Below, piece after piece: positions 9,001 through 17,535 of a DNA stretch of 64,000 nucleotides. Every line of letters begins with the position of its first letter. Position 1 is the first letter of the stretch. The position numbers and the translations under genes are program-made. The notes beneath the pieces were generated by a model. The model did no database searches. It was not told the origin of the DNA and saw nothing but the letters and a program-made list of their open reading frames with translations. Origin of the DNA: Bacteroidota bacterium (GTDB taxonomy: Bacteria; Bacteroidota; Bacteroidia; Chitinophagales; JADIYW01); assembly GCA_963169645.1 (NCBI GenBank), contig CAUJCO010000010.1, positions 1 to 64,000 of the forward strand. The letters are read 5' to 3'.

Positions 9001-9029
9001 GAAGCCTCCTTGTGAGGCTTCTTTTTTTT
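9001..9029. terminator. Terminator after THX, shared with the convergent methyltransferase gene
   Basis: A perfect stem GAAGCCTC/GAGGCTTC (9001-9008 with 9014-9021) followed by a run of eight or nine T on the plus strand. The last T residues overlap the 3' end of the minus-strand gene that ends at 9028. Confidence 0.85.
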
Positions 9030-9561
9030 ATCTCAATTTCATTTTATAGGCAAAATCCCAAATAACTATGCCCGCGGAAACCGATACATTTAGCGAGTGT
9101 TTCATGCCAAACTGAGGTATCTCAATACATGCATTGCAATATTGTATAGCAAAGTCAGACACACCATCTACTTCATTACCAAATATAAAGGCATATTTTG
9201 TAGATTTATCGGGCAAAAACTCATGTAATAACACCGATTTATTTGATTGCTCAATTGTCATTATTTCGCATTGTTGTGTACGCAATTCAGCAATGCAATC
9301 TTTTATTGTTTCAAAATATTTCCAATCAACCGTTTCCGTAGCACCTAATGCTGATTTATGAATCTCACGATTCGGTGGTGTTGCACAAATACCAACTAAA
9401 TAAATAGCTTCAATCAAAAAAGCATCACAGGTTCTAAAAACAGAACCAATATTAGCCGCACTCCGCACATTGTCTAATACTATGATGAGTGGTAGTTTTT
9501 CCGCTTGTTTAAATTCTTCTGTGGATAATCTATTGAGTTCGTCTAATTTAAGTTTACGCAT
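9028..9561 (-). CDS. TrmH/SpoU-family RNA 2'-O-methyltransferase
   Basis: A SPOUT-class methyltransferase of 177 residues that uses S-adenosylmethionine to methylate a ribose 2'-OH in tRNA or rRNA. Motif 1 is LDNVRSAANIGSVFRTCDAF. Motif 2 is FIFGNEVDGVSD and motif 3 is IPQFGMKHSLNVSVSAGI; both form the knotted cofactor site. It lacks the N-terminal substrate-binding domain of RlmB, so the target RNA cannot be assigned. The open frame extends upstream to 9636, but a TATCTTTG -7 box at 9593-9600 on this strand places transcription after that extension and supports the ATG at 9561 (MRKLKLDELNRLS). Confidence 0.9.
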   Translation of the reverse strand: MRKLKLDELNRLSTEEFKQAEKLPLIIVLDNVRSAANIGSVFRTCDAFLIEAIYLVGICATPPNREIHKSALGATETVDWKYFETIKDCIAELRTQQCEIMTIEQSNKSVLLHEFLPDKSTKYAFIFGNEVDGVSDFAIQYCNACIEIPQFGMKHSLNVSVSAGIVIWDFAYKMKLR

Positions 9562-9592
9562 AAATTGTATTTTTGTATGGAACAGCAAAGAG

Positions 9593-9600
9593 CAAAGATA
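9593..9600 (-). promoter_or_regulatory. -7 promoter box (TATCTTTG) for the TrmH-family gene
   Basis: On the minus strand TATCTTTG matches the Bacteroidota -7 consensus exactly and lies about 30 bases upstream of the chosen ATG. Confidence 0.65.
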
Positions 9601-9689
9601 ACATGCAAAGAACGCTCTATATATTTTTCTTTGCAAATTTTGCGTAAAACTTCGTTTGCTTTGCAGTTAATAAAAAAAATGATGCAATC

Positions 9690-12302
9690 GTGGCAAAAGA
9701 AAAAGAAGTGAAAGAAACGCCTTTAATGGCACAATACAACAAGATAAAACAAAAATATCCGGATGCTATATTGTTGTTTCGTGTAGGCGATTTTTATGAA
9801 ACATTTGGTGCGGATGCCATAAAAGCTTCTCAAATTTTGGGTATTGTATTAACCAAACGTGCCAATGGTAGTCAAACCGATTTAGAATTAGCCGGATTTC
9901 CACATCATTCCGTTGAAACCTATCTTCCTAAATTGGTAAAAGCTGGTTATCGTGTAGCCATTTGTGAGCAATTGGAAGATCCTAAAATGGTGAAAGGCAT
10001 AGTAAAACGAGGCGTTACAGAGTTAATTACGCCGGGTGTTGCCATTAATGATAAAATATTAGATCATACTTCCAATAATTTTTTAGCATCTGTATTTTTT
10101 TCAGATACGACTATTGGAATTGCATTTATTGATATCTCAACCGGTGAATTTATATTGGCTGAAGGCGATGAAGCATATCTGGATAAACTATTACAAAGCT
10201 TCGCTCCTGCTGAAATTATTTTTCCAAAATATCAACAGAAAAAATTCACCCAACTTTATGGAAATAAATACTACACCTTTGCTATTGATGACTGGGTATA
10301 TCAAGATGATTTTTTAAAAAATAAAATTCATCAACATTTCCAAGTACAAACGTTAAAAGGTTTTGGTATTGATGCGTTAGAAATAGGTGTTAAAGCAGCA
10401 GGTGCCTGTTTACATTATTTATCGGAAACCGAACACAACCAACTACAACACATCACTACTTTATCTCGTATTGAACATGATAAATTTGTTTGGATAGATA
10501 GATTTACTGCACGTAATTTAGAGTTGGTGCAAAGCACACATGAAAAAGGCGTTCCGTTAATACAAGTGTTAGACAAAACTATTTCGCCCATGGGCAGTCG
10601 TTTGTTGAAACGGTGGATGGTATTGCCTTTAAAAGATATACATCAAATAAACGAACGATTAGATGCTGTTGAGTTTATAATAAAAGAATCCGATATTCAT
10701 ACAACTATTATACAACACATCAAACAAATTGGAGATTTAGAACGATTGATATCTAAAGTACCTTTAGGTAAAATAAATCCAAGAGAAGTTATCCAATTAA
10801 AAAGAGCGTTGCAAGCCATCCAACCAATAAAAGAAATTTGCCAAACCTCACAAAATAATGGATTACAAAAAATTGGAGAGCAATTGCAATTGTGCCAATT
10901 AATAAAAGATAAGATAGAACGCACACTTAATGAAGATGCACCTGTTGCCGTACAAAAAGGAAATACAATAAAACAAGGTGTTTCTACAGCGTTAGATGAA
11001 TTAAGAAATTTATCATCATCCGGAAAAAATTATTTATTAGAAATTCAAAATCGTGAAAGTGAACGTACACAAATTCCAAGCTTAAAAATTGGATTTAATA
11101 ACGTATTTGGATATTTTTTAGAAGTACGCAATACGCATAAAGATAAAGTACCAAACGATTGGATTCGAAAGCAAACACTCACCGGAGCAGAACGATACAT
11201 CACACCTGAACTGAAAGAATACGAAGAAAAAATTTTGGGTGCTGACGAAAAAATCTTGGCGTTAGAAATAAAATTATTTGAAGCGCTTATTAGCGAATTG
11301 CTTGATTTTATTCAGCCAATTCAAGTCAACGCACATTTAATAGCTCGATTAGATATTTTACAATCGTTTGCAACAATAGCACTCAAACAGCATTATCGTC
11401 GTCCAACTTTATCAGAAGATACTATTTTGAAAATAAAAGATGGCCGACATCCTGTTATTGAAATGCAACTACCATTGGGTGAGCAATACATTCCAAACGA
11501 TGTGTATTTGCATCCAAATGAACAACAAATAATAATTATCACCGGACCGAATATGTCCGGTAAATCGGCCATTTTAAGACAAACTGCCTTAATTGTTTTG
11601 ATGGCGCAAATGGGCTGTTTTGTTCCGGCACAAGAGGCACAAATTGGTATTGTCGATAAAATTTTTACACGTGTTGGTGCCAGCGATAATTTAAGTTTAG
11701 GCGAATCTACTTTTATGGTGGAAATGATAGAAACAGCAAGTATTGTAAACAATATATCAGAAAAAAGCTTGGTGTTGTTAGATGAAATTGGACGTGGCAC
11801 TAGCACGTATGATGGTATTTCAATAGCTTGGAGTTTGGTGGAATTTTTGCATAATAATAAAGACGCCAAACCCAAAACGATGTTTGCAACACACTATCAC
11901 GAATTGAATGAATTGGCTGATAAATTTCCACGAATAAAAAACTACAATGTAGCTGTAAAAGAAAGTGGCAATAAAGTATTGTTTATGCGTAAATTGGTAG
12001 AAGGTGGTTCGCAACATAGTTTTGGTATTCATGTTGCAAAAATGGCGGGTATGCCAAATGAAATTATTAAACGTGCCAATGAAATTTTACAAGAGTTAGA
12101 ATCACAACGAAAGTTAGCTACTGACATCTCTTCTACCCTAAAAAACTTACCTGCAAAAACTGAAGATATACAATTAAATATGTTTGCAATGGACGATCCT
12201 CGTCTATTAAAATTAAAAGATGTATTAGAGAAAGTAAACATCAACACCATGACACCTGTAGAAGCTATGATGAAACTAGATGAGTTGAGAAAATTATTAT
12301 AA
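9690..12302 (+). CDS. mutS: DNA mismatch repair protein MutS
   Basis: MutS recognises mismatches and small loops in DNA and, with MutL and ATP, starts strand-specific repair. The protein is full length (870 residues). The mismatch-reading Phe-x-Glu motif is F35-Y-E37 in FRVGDFYETFG. The connector, lever and clamp domains follow. The ATPase carries Walker A GPNMSGKS near 619-626, LVLLDEIGRGTSTYDG as Walker B, and FATHYHEL as the switch His region. A C-terminal helix-turn-helix dimer region (GMPNEIIKRANEILQELE) is also present. The start is GTG at 9690: the two ATGs just upstream are out of frame, and MAKEKEVKETPLMAQY fits MutS N-termini of this phylum. Confidence 0.97.
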   Translation: MAKEKEVKETPLMAQYNKIKQKYPDAILLFRVGDFYETFGADAIKASQILGIVLTKRANGSQTDLELAGFPHHSVETYLPKLVKAGYRVAICEQLEDPKMVKGIVKRGVTELITPGVAINDKILDHTSNNFLASVFFSDTTIGIAFIDISTGEFILAEGDEAYLDKLLQSFAPAEIIFPKYQQKKFTQLYGNKYYTFAIDDWVYQDDFLKNKIHQHFQVQTLKGFGIDALEIGVKAAGACLHYLSETEHNQLQHITTLSRIEHDKFVWIDRFTARNLELVQSTHEKGVPLIQVLDKTISPMGSRLLKRWMVLPLKDIHQINERLDAVEFIIKESDIHTTIIQHIKQIGDLERLISKVPLGKINPREVIQLKRALQAIQPIKEICQTSQNNGLQKIGEQLQLCQLIKDKIERTLNEDAPVAVQKGNTIKQGVSTALDELRNLSSSGKNYLLEIQNRESERTQIPSLKIGFNNVFGYFLEVRNTHKDKVPNDWIRKQTLTGAERYITPELKEYEEKILGADEKILALEIKLFEALISELLDFIQPIQVNAHLIARLDILQSFATIALKQHYRRPTLSEDTILKIKDGRHPVIEMQLPLGEQYIPNDVYLHPNEQQIIIITGPNMSGKSAILRQTALIVLMAQMGCFVPAQEAQIGIVDKIFTRVGASDNLSLGESTFMVEMIETASIVNNISEKSLVLLDEIGRGTSTYDGISIAWSLVEFLHNNKDAKPKTMFATHYHELNELADKFPRIKNYNVAVKESGNKVLFMRKLVEGGSQHSFGIHVAKMAGMPNEIIKRANEILQELESQRKLATDISSTLKNLPAKTEDIQLNMFAMDDPRLLKLKDVLEKVNINTMTPVEAMMKLDELRKLL

Positions 12303-12424
12303 TTGATGAAAGCTTTTTCACTTAATGAATTAAAATGTATTACCATCTTTCTACTACATCAAAAAAATGTTACATAGTGTTGTTTAAGGAAATTGTTATC
12401 AATGAAAAAAAAATTAGTTAGGTA

Positions 12425-12454
12425 TTGACAAAAATAAAAAGATTACTATCTTTG
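12425..12454 (+). promoter_or_regulatory. Promoter of the tRNA genes (TTG - 19 nt - TATCTTTG)
   Basis: TTG at 12425-12427, then exactly 19 bases, then TATCTTTG at 12447-12454. This is an ideal Bacteroidota promoter about 40 bases upstream of tRNA-Gly. Confidence 0.85.
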
Positions 12455-12493
12455 CAATCCGTTAACGAAAGGTAACAACGTTCTTTAAAATAT

Positions 12494-12569
12494 GCGAAAG
12501 TAGCTCAGTTGGTAGAGCATCACCTTGCCAAGGTGAGGGTCGCGGGTTCGAGCCTCGTCTTTCGCTCCA
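12494..12569 (+). tRNA. tRNA-Gly (anticodon GCC)
   Basis: A 76-nt cloverleaf with acceptor GCGAAAG/CTTTCGC, D-arm GCTCAGTTGGTAGAGC, anticodon loop TTGCCAA (GCC), T-arm with GGGTTCGAGCC, discriminator T and an encoded CCA. Confidence 0.95.
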
Positions 12570-12571
12570 TG

Positions 12572-12597
12572 AGGAGTTTTTATAAAGCTCCTTTTTT
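12572..12597 (+). terminator. Weak terminator-like hairpin between the two tRNA genes
   Basis: AGGAG (12572-12576) can pair with CTCCT (12588-12592), followed by six T. The stem is short and partly interrupted, so termination would be partial and the downstream tRNA may be co-transcribed. Confidence 0.4.
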
Positions 12598-12610
12598 CAT
12601 TTAAAGTTGC

Positions 12611-12694
12611 GCCCGGGTGGTGGAATGGTAGACACGCAGGACTTAAAATCCTGTGGCCATCGCGGCTGTGCGGGTTCGAGTCCCGCCCCGGGTA
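12611..12694 (+). tRNA. tRNA-Leu (anticodon TAA)
   Basis: An 84-nt class II tRNA with a long variable arm (GGCCATCGCGGCTG). Acceptor GCCCGGG pairs with CCCGGGT (G-U closing pair), anticodon loop CTTAAAA gives TAA, T-arm has GCGGGTTCGAGTCCCGC, and the discriminator is A. CCA is not encoded (the genomic sequence reads CAC). Confidence 0.93.
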
Positions 12695-12887
12695 CACTTT
12701 TATTTTTTCTCTCTAAATCTATTTTTTTCTCCCTATTTATTGGTATTTATTGTTTTTATCCTTGATGAATGTCAAGAAGTTAAATTTTTAATGATTAAAC
12801 ACTTGATAAGTTGGAAATATTTCCTTAATATTAACATATAATTAATTAAGGACATTAAAAAAGCAACAATTTGAAGAATTATTACCC

Positions 12888-12944
12888 GATGACTCATCAA
12901 GGATAGTAAATCATAAAAACCCTCATCAGAAACATTTGAAACCC
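12888..12944 (-). ncRNA. Degenerate relative of the 5'-GGGTTTTTATGTTTC small-RNA family
   Basis: This lies in the 399-base gene-free stretch between tRNA-Leu and the OmpA-like gene. On the minus strand there are two imperfect copies of the family's 5' motif: GGGTTTCAAATGTTTCT (12928-12944) and GGGTTTTTATGA (12911-12922). A small hairpin GATGA-G-TCATC follows (12888-12898). Unlike the copies at 20.9-22.5 kb, it has no T-tract after the last hairpin and no clear promoter, so it may be a relic. I see nothing else in 12695-13093 apart from the plus-strand terminator at 12939. Confidence 0.4.
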
Positions 12945-12965
12945 CTTTATTAAGGGGTTTTTTTT
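12939..12965 (+). terminator. Strong intrinsic terminator without an obvious gene upstream
   Basis: The stem AAACCCCTT/AAGGGGTTT with loop TATT is followed by a run of T. It may end the tRNA transcript or an unrecognised short RNA from 12700-12940. Confidence 0.75.
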
Positions 12966-13093
12966 ATACACAATTAATTTCTTCAATTACTTTATAAATA
13001 ACGAAAATACACATGAAAAATTGTGTATCATGCATTTGATTTCATTAAAATAAGTTAGAGAAAGTTAGCTTGTAGAAATAACTATTTTACTTA

Positions 13094-13591
13094 TTAATTC
13101 TCACATGGATTAAATGTCTTTACGGCAAAACCATCTACCGCTTTTCCATATATTGCCATGTTGTTGATTTCTGCATTATAAAAGGATAATCGTGTATTAT
13201 TATTGATATTACACTCGTCAGTTGGAGCCACGGGTTTTGTATCACCAAATGCCACCGGAACCAATCTATCACAAGTAATGCCTCTTTCTGTAAGGTAATA
13301 GCTAATCATTGCTGCTCGTTGTAGGCTCAGTTTCATATTTTCTTCAGGAGTTTTCTCCGTATATACGTGTCCTTCAATTCTAAACTTAGTAATATATTTT
13401 CTGTCGTTCAGATAATCAGCAATTAAATCTAACATCGGATCATTTTCATCTTTTACATCATAATCGTGTAAATCATATTGAATAGAGTTAGGTAATATCA
13501 ATGCATCATTTTGAATGTTGAAAGCACTTTCTGCCCATACATTCATCGAAAAAATACTAAAAGTGGCAAGTAGGATGTTTCTTAAGGTCAT
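13094..13591 (-). CDS. Secreted OmpA-like domain protein
   Basis: A 165-residue exported protein with a signal peptide (residues 1-20, cleavage after VWA). The remainder is a compact OmpA-C-like domain of the kind that binds peptidoglycan. The fold markers are FRIEGHVYTEKTPEEN, LSLQRAAMISYYLTERGI, and CDRLVPVAFGDTKPV. The usual NRRVEF end is replaced by NNTRLSFYNAEINN. There is no beta-barrel, so it is probably periplasmic. Peptidoglycan binding is inferred. The Asp/Arg pair that contacts diaminopimelate is not conserved clearly enough to confirm it. Confidence 0.75.
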   Translation of the reverse strand: MTLRNILLATFSIFSMNVWAESAFNIQNDALILPNSIQYDLHDYDVKDENDPMLDLIADYLNDRKYITKFRIEGHVYTEKTPEENMKLSLQRAAMISYYLTERGITCDRLVPVAFGDTKPVAPTDECNINNNTRLSFYNAEINNMAIYGKAVDGFAVKTFNPCEN

Positions 13592-13770
13592 ATTTGCTTC
13601 ATTTTTAGTAAATATCGGTACTTATATTAGATTAGAAAAGGTAAAAATTGTTAGAAATATGTGAAAAAATAGTGAAAGTATGCCACCGGAATAGAATGTA
13701 AGTCTAAAACTTGCTTTTTAATGCTATTCTCAGTCGAACATAAGTAAATTTAATTTTGTTTGATTTAAAT

Positions 13771-15441
13771 TTATTGCTGGTTCAATTTACTTTTCTTTAT
13801 TCCATAAACGAAATAAATAATCAGACCTAAAACCATCCAAGCTAAAAAACGTAACCAATTGGTATATCCTAATGTAGAAACTAAATAGCTACAACTAAGA
13901 AATCCTAAAACAGGAATTAATGACCAATTTTTTGTAAACGATTTATATGCCATAAAAACAGCAATGATTAAAAAAATCCAAAAAGGAATTTGATGTTTCC
14001 ATGCATCGTATCCTTTATCAAAAGGAAATGTTTCTTCTACATTTATCGGATTTTTAAAATAAATAACGGCAACAGTTATACATAAAATTGGCACAATCCA
14101 TTTTCCATTGATATATGGCGTTTTAAATTTTGAAGTAACACTAGTATCTGCTTGTTGTTTATCTTTTTGCTGTAAAATAAGTACACCACCACAAACTAAA
14201 ATAAATGCAAATAAAGTACCAATACTACACATATCTGTTACCAAAGCTGCGTCTAAAAATAATGCCGGAACGCCTACTATTATTCCGGTTACAATAGTCG
14301 CAAACGAAGGTGTTTTATACTTTGGATGCACCTTTGCAAATTTTTCCGGTAACAAACCATCTCTACTCATACTCATCCAAATACGTGGTTGTCCAATTTG
14401 AAAAACCAACATGACGCTGGCGGTTGCTATTAATGCACTAAAGGCAATTAATCCACCTATCCAATTCAACCCAATTTTTTTAAAAGCCTCTGCTAAAAAT
14501 GCTTCTGTATTTAATTGCGTATAATGCACCATGCCTGTCAATATTAAGGCTGTTGCGATGTATAATAATGTAGATATTACCAACGAATAAATCATGCCGC
14601 GCGGCAAATCTCTTTGTGGATTTTTACATTCTTCTGCCGTAGTAGAAATGGCATCAAATCCGATATACGCAAAAAAGACAGCTGACACACCTTTGAGCAC
14701 GCCACTAATGCCATTAGGTGCAAATGGCGACCAATTTCCGGGCACTACATAAAATGCACCAATAGCAATAATAATAAGAATAACCGCAACTTTAAAAACC
14801 ACCATTCCATTGGCAAATCGTTTGGATTCTTTGATACCGATATAAACTAATAATGTAATAAATAAATTGATGAAAAAAGCCGGAAGATTAATAATGAATG
14901 GCACTCCCATTATTTTAGGTGCTGAATGCCACAACTCGGGAATATTATGTTTGGCTTCCAGAAAGCTGGTCGTTAAATACTTTGGTAATGCAATACCAAA
15001 ACCTTGCAAAAAGCTGGTAAAATTGCCACTCCATGAAATAGCAACCGTGATGTTTCCGATGGCATACTCCAACAATAAATCCCATCCAATTATCCAGGCT
15101 ATTAACTCTCCAAAAACAGCGTAAGAATAGGTATATGCACTACCTGCTACCGGAATCCGAGAAGCAAATTCTGCATAGCACAATGCCGAAAATCCACATG
15201 CAATGGAAATGCCTACAAACAATAAAGAAACAGCCGGACCGCCATCAAAACAAGCTCTTCCAATGGTAGAAAAAATACCGGCTCCAATTAATGCTGCAAT
15301 ACCTAATGCGGTTAAATCTCTTACGGATAAATCTCGTTTTAAACTATCTGAATGTTTGTTTGTGTTTTCGGATGTAGTTTGTTCTACTTCTTTTAAAATG
15401 ACATCAATCGATTTTGTTCTAAATAGATTTTTCCAGTTCAT
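13771..15441 (-). CDS. APC-superfamily amino-acid permease (cationic amino-acid transporter type)
   Basis: A 556-residue inner-membrane amino-acid transporter with about 14 predicted helices. The first helix has the APC signature G-I-A-A-L-I-G-A-G-I-F, and a second signature lies in VFFAYIGFDAISTTAEECKNPQRDLPRG near 255-285. The overall pattern, with an extra C-terminal helix pair after residue 450, fits the CAT family (YfnA-like) of basic or neutral amino-acid transporters. The open frame begins with TTG six bases upstream, and the ATG at 15441 is preferred. The substrate is not known. Neighbouring genes do not suggest a pathway. Confidence 0.9.
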   Translation of the reverse strand: MNWKNLFRTKSIDVILKEVEQTTSENTNKHSDSLKRDLSVRDLTALGIAALIGAGIFSTIGRACFDGGPAVSLLFVGISIACGFSALCYAEFASRIPVAGSAYTYSYAVFGELIAWIIGWDLLLEYAIGNITVAISWSGNFTSFLQGFGIALPKYLTTSFLEAKHNIPELWHSAPKIMGVPFIINLPAFFINLFITLLVYIGIKESKRFANGMVVFKVAVILIIIAIGAFYVVPGNWSPFAPNGISGVLKGVSAVFFAYIGFDAISTTAEECKNPQRDLPRGMIYSLVISTLLYIATALILTGMVHYTQLNTEAFLAEAFKKIGLNWIGGLIAFSALIATASVMLVFQIGQPRIWMSMSRDGLLPEKFAKVHPKYKTPSFATIVTGIIVGVPALFLDAALVTDMCSIGTLFAFILVCGGVLILQQKDKQQADTSVTSKFKTPYINGKWIVPILCITVAVIYFKNPINVEETFPFDKGYDAWKHQIPFWIFLIIAVFMAYKSFTKNWSLIPVLGFLSCSYLVSTLGYTNWLRFLAWMVLGLIIYFVYGIKKSKLNQQ

Positions 15442-15492
15442 CAGCAATTGTTATAGATGATAAAGGTAAAAAAATATTTATGGAATAATCTA

Positions 15493-17352
15493 TTAAAAAT
15501 CCGGCTTCAATTTATAGATACCACTTGTATCGGTTAATGATTTCATGAAAGAAACTAAATCGGATTTCTCTTGTTTGGTAAGATGCAAACGTTTGTCTTG
15601 CAATGTTTGATTTGGTATGTCTAATTTCATGCCGGCACCACCGCCTTGTTCATAAAATTCTACTACTTCTTCCAACGTTTTAAAACCACCGTGATGCATG
15701 TAAGGTGCTGTTATTGCAGCATTTCGTACGGTAGATGTTTTGATGGAAAATTTAAAATCCGGAATTTCAAAAATAGAAAATCTACCGATGTCATCATCCA
15801 GAATGGGATGAATAGTATCAAACGTTTTGGTAAGTCCTAACACTTCTGATTCTGTAACGCCATAAAATGGTGGAACAGTACCAAAAAATGTAGGTGCAAA
15901 ATGACATGAACCACATTGCGCTTTTCCCATAAATAAATTAAACCCACGTTTCACAGCTGCATCTATTTTGTTGGTTTGTCCACGCATATATTTATCAAAT
16001 GGTGCATTTAAGAAAATAAACTTGCGTTCAAAATCTGCTATACAAGTATTGATAGTGGTAATGGAAATTGCTTCTTCTTTATACGTTGGGAAAGCTTCAT
16101 TAAACAAGCGAACATACATCGTATCTTTTTTTAGATGTTGTATGATGTTGGTATAATCGTGGTTAAACTCTTCTTTATTAGTGATTACTTGGTCTACTTG
16201 TGTTTCCAACGTTACTGCGCGTAAATCATAAAAATAAGCTGCTTGAAAAGCCACATTTAATAAAGTGGGTGTATTTCTTTTTTGGAAAATATCCGGTTTA
16301 TTGGTGATAGAAGTAGGCAAACCATCAGTGAATGCTTTATCCGGTTGATGGCAAGTGGCACAGCTCATCTTGTTATCAGCAGAAAAACGTTTGTCGTAAA
16401 ATAATTTTTTTCCAATTTCTGATAACAATGGGTTGTTCGAATAATATCTATCTGCAGCAAAAAATTTAGTATTAATAAAATCGGCATTATAAATATTGTT
16501 TGCTTGGATATTTACAGCACGAAATACATTGCCGGTATTTTCTAAGTTTTTTACTTGGAGTAATTGTTGAAAATGGATTGTTTTTTGAGTAATCGGTTGT
16601 AGGTAATTTTTTATAAAATACAATCTATCTAAAGTTAGGAACGTCTTATTTTTCAGGTATTGCTGGCTGGAATTAAATAATTGATTAATAGAATTAAACG
16701 CAACATTGTTAGAGGAATTTTTATAATAAGATAAGATTGTTTGTAACGCAGAGAGGCTGGTTTTTATTTCATTTATATTTAAACGTAAATCCGGCGAATC
16801 AAACGAAACTAAACTCAATGTTTCAATGCGAATTAAGTGAAAACGGATGGCTTCAAAAATATAGGTGTCGTGTAATTCGGCACGTTGTAGTATTAAATAA
16901 AATGCTAACGTTCTATATTTTAATTGTCGGGTAAGTTGCGTTAAACGGGCAAAATCCAAATTGTCATTCATTAGCTCACTTTCTATCACTTGCAAGCCTT
17001 CTGGTTTTATATTTGGGTCATAGCCATATTCCATTTCTACGGCATTTGCACCATTAAAAAACGGATAGCGATTATTATCCAAATACTCTAAAATAAATTC
17101 AAACTTTTTAAAAATAATTCTGGATTGTATAAAACGATTTAAGAGCTGTTGTTGAGTGGCAGCACTATCTATTAAAAATTGAAAAGTATCTAATTGAGCA
17201 GAGAATGCTTTTACATTTTCTAAGCAATAATATTTGGCTTGCTCAACAGGTTTTGTTTTTTCTGTAAAGGCTACAGAACAAACAATTCCGCTTAATAACA
17301 CCAAACTTATAAGCAATGCTTTAAGCCTGAATTTTGTATGCGTTATCTTCAT
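15493..17352 (-). CDS. Dihaem cytochrome c peroxidase / MauG-like protein with long N-terminal helical domain
   Basis: A 619-residue exported protein. Residues ~10-30 form a signal peptide or membrane anchor. Residues ~300-619 are the dihaem peroxidase fold with two covalent haem sites, CATCH near 329 and CGSCH near 479. The downstream Met/His ligand regions include STVRNAAITAPYMHHGGF. The preceding ~270 residues are helical, unlike the compact cytochrome c peroxidases, and contain the motif ANAVEMEYGYDPNIKPEGLQ. They may correspond to an imelysin-like domain, which I cannot confirm. The expected role is periplasmic peroxide reduction or protein oxidation. No electron-donor cytochrome gene is adjacent. 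Confidence 0.87.
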   Translation of the reverse strand: MKITHTKFRLKALLISLVLLSGIVCSVAFTEKTKPVEQAKYYCLENVKAFSAQLDTFQFLIDSAATQQQLLNRFIQSRIIFKKFEFILEYLDNNRYPFFNGANAVEMEYGYDPNIKPEGLQVIESELMNDNLDFARLTQLTRQLKYRTLAFYLILQRAELHDTYIFEAIRFHLIRIETLSLVSFDSPDLRLNINEIKTSLSALQTILSYYKNSSNNVAFNSINQLFNSSQQYLKNKTFLTLDRLYFIKNYLQPITQKTIHFQQLLQVKNLENTGNVFRAVNIQANNIYNADFINTKFFAADRYYSNNPLLSEIGKKLFYDKRFSADNKMSCATCHQPDKAFTDGLPTSITNKPDIFQKRNTPTLLNVAFQAAYFYDLRAVTLETQVDQVITNKEEFNHDYTNIIQHLKKDTMYVRLFNEAFPTYKEEAISITTINTCIADFERKFIFLNAPFDKYMRGQTNKIDAAVKRGFNLFMGKAQCGSCHFAPTFFGTVPPFYGVTESEVLGLTKTFDTIHPILDDDIGRFSIFEIPDFKFSIKTSTVRNAAITAPYMHHGGFKTLEEVVEFYEQGGGAGMKLDIPNQTLQDKRLHLTKQEKSDLVSFMKSLTDTSGIYKLKPDF

Positions 17353-17535
17353 TTCTTAGTGTGTGTACTAAGTTAGAAATATTAACAAGATTTACTGCTA
17401 AAAACATGTTAATTACACGAAATAAACAAGATTTTGAAACAAAGTTGGTTTAGATTTGTTGGATAAACATTAAACGATTGGATAGACTTTTTTTTAACAG
17501 AAGAACCTATCAACTACACCAACTACAAAACAAAC

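Noticed and set aside
11393-11875. 160-residue minus-strand frame opposite the mutS ATPase region
   Set aside because: It is a shadow of the conserved MutS Walker region, with no domain or promoter of its own.
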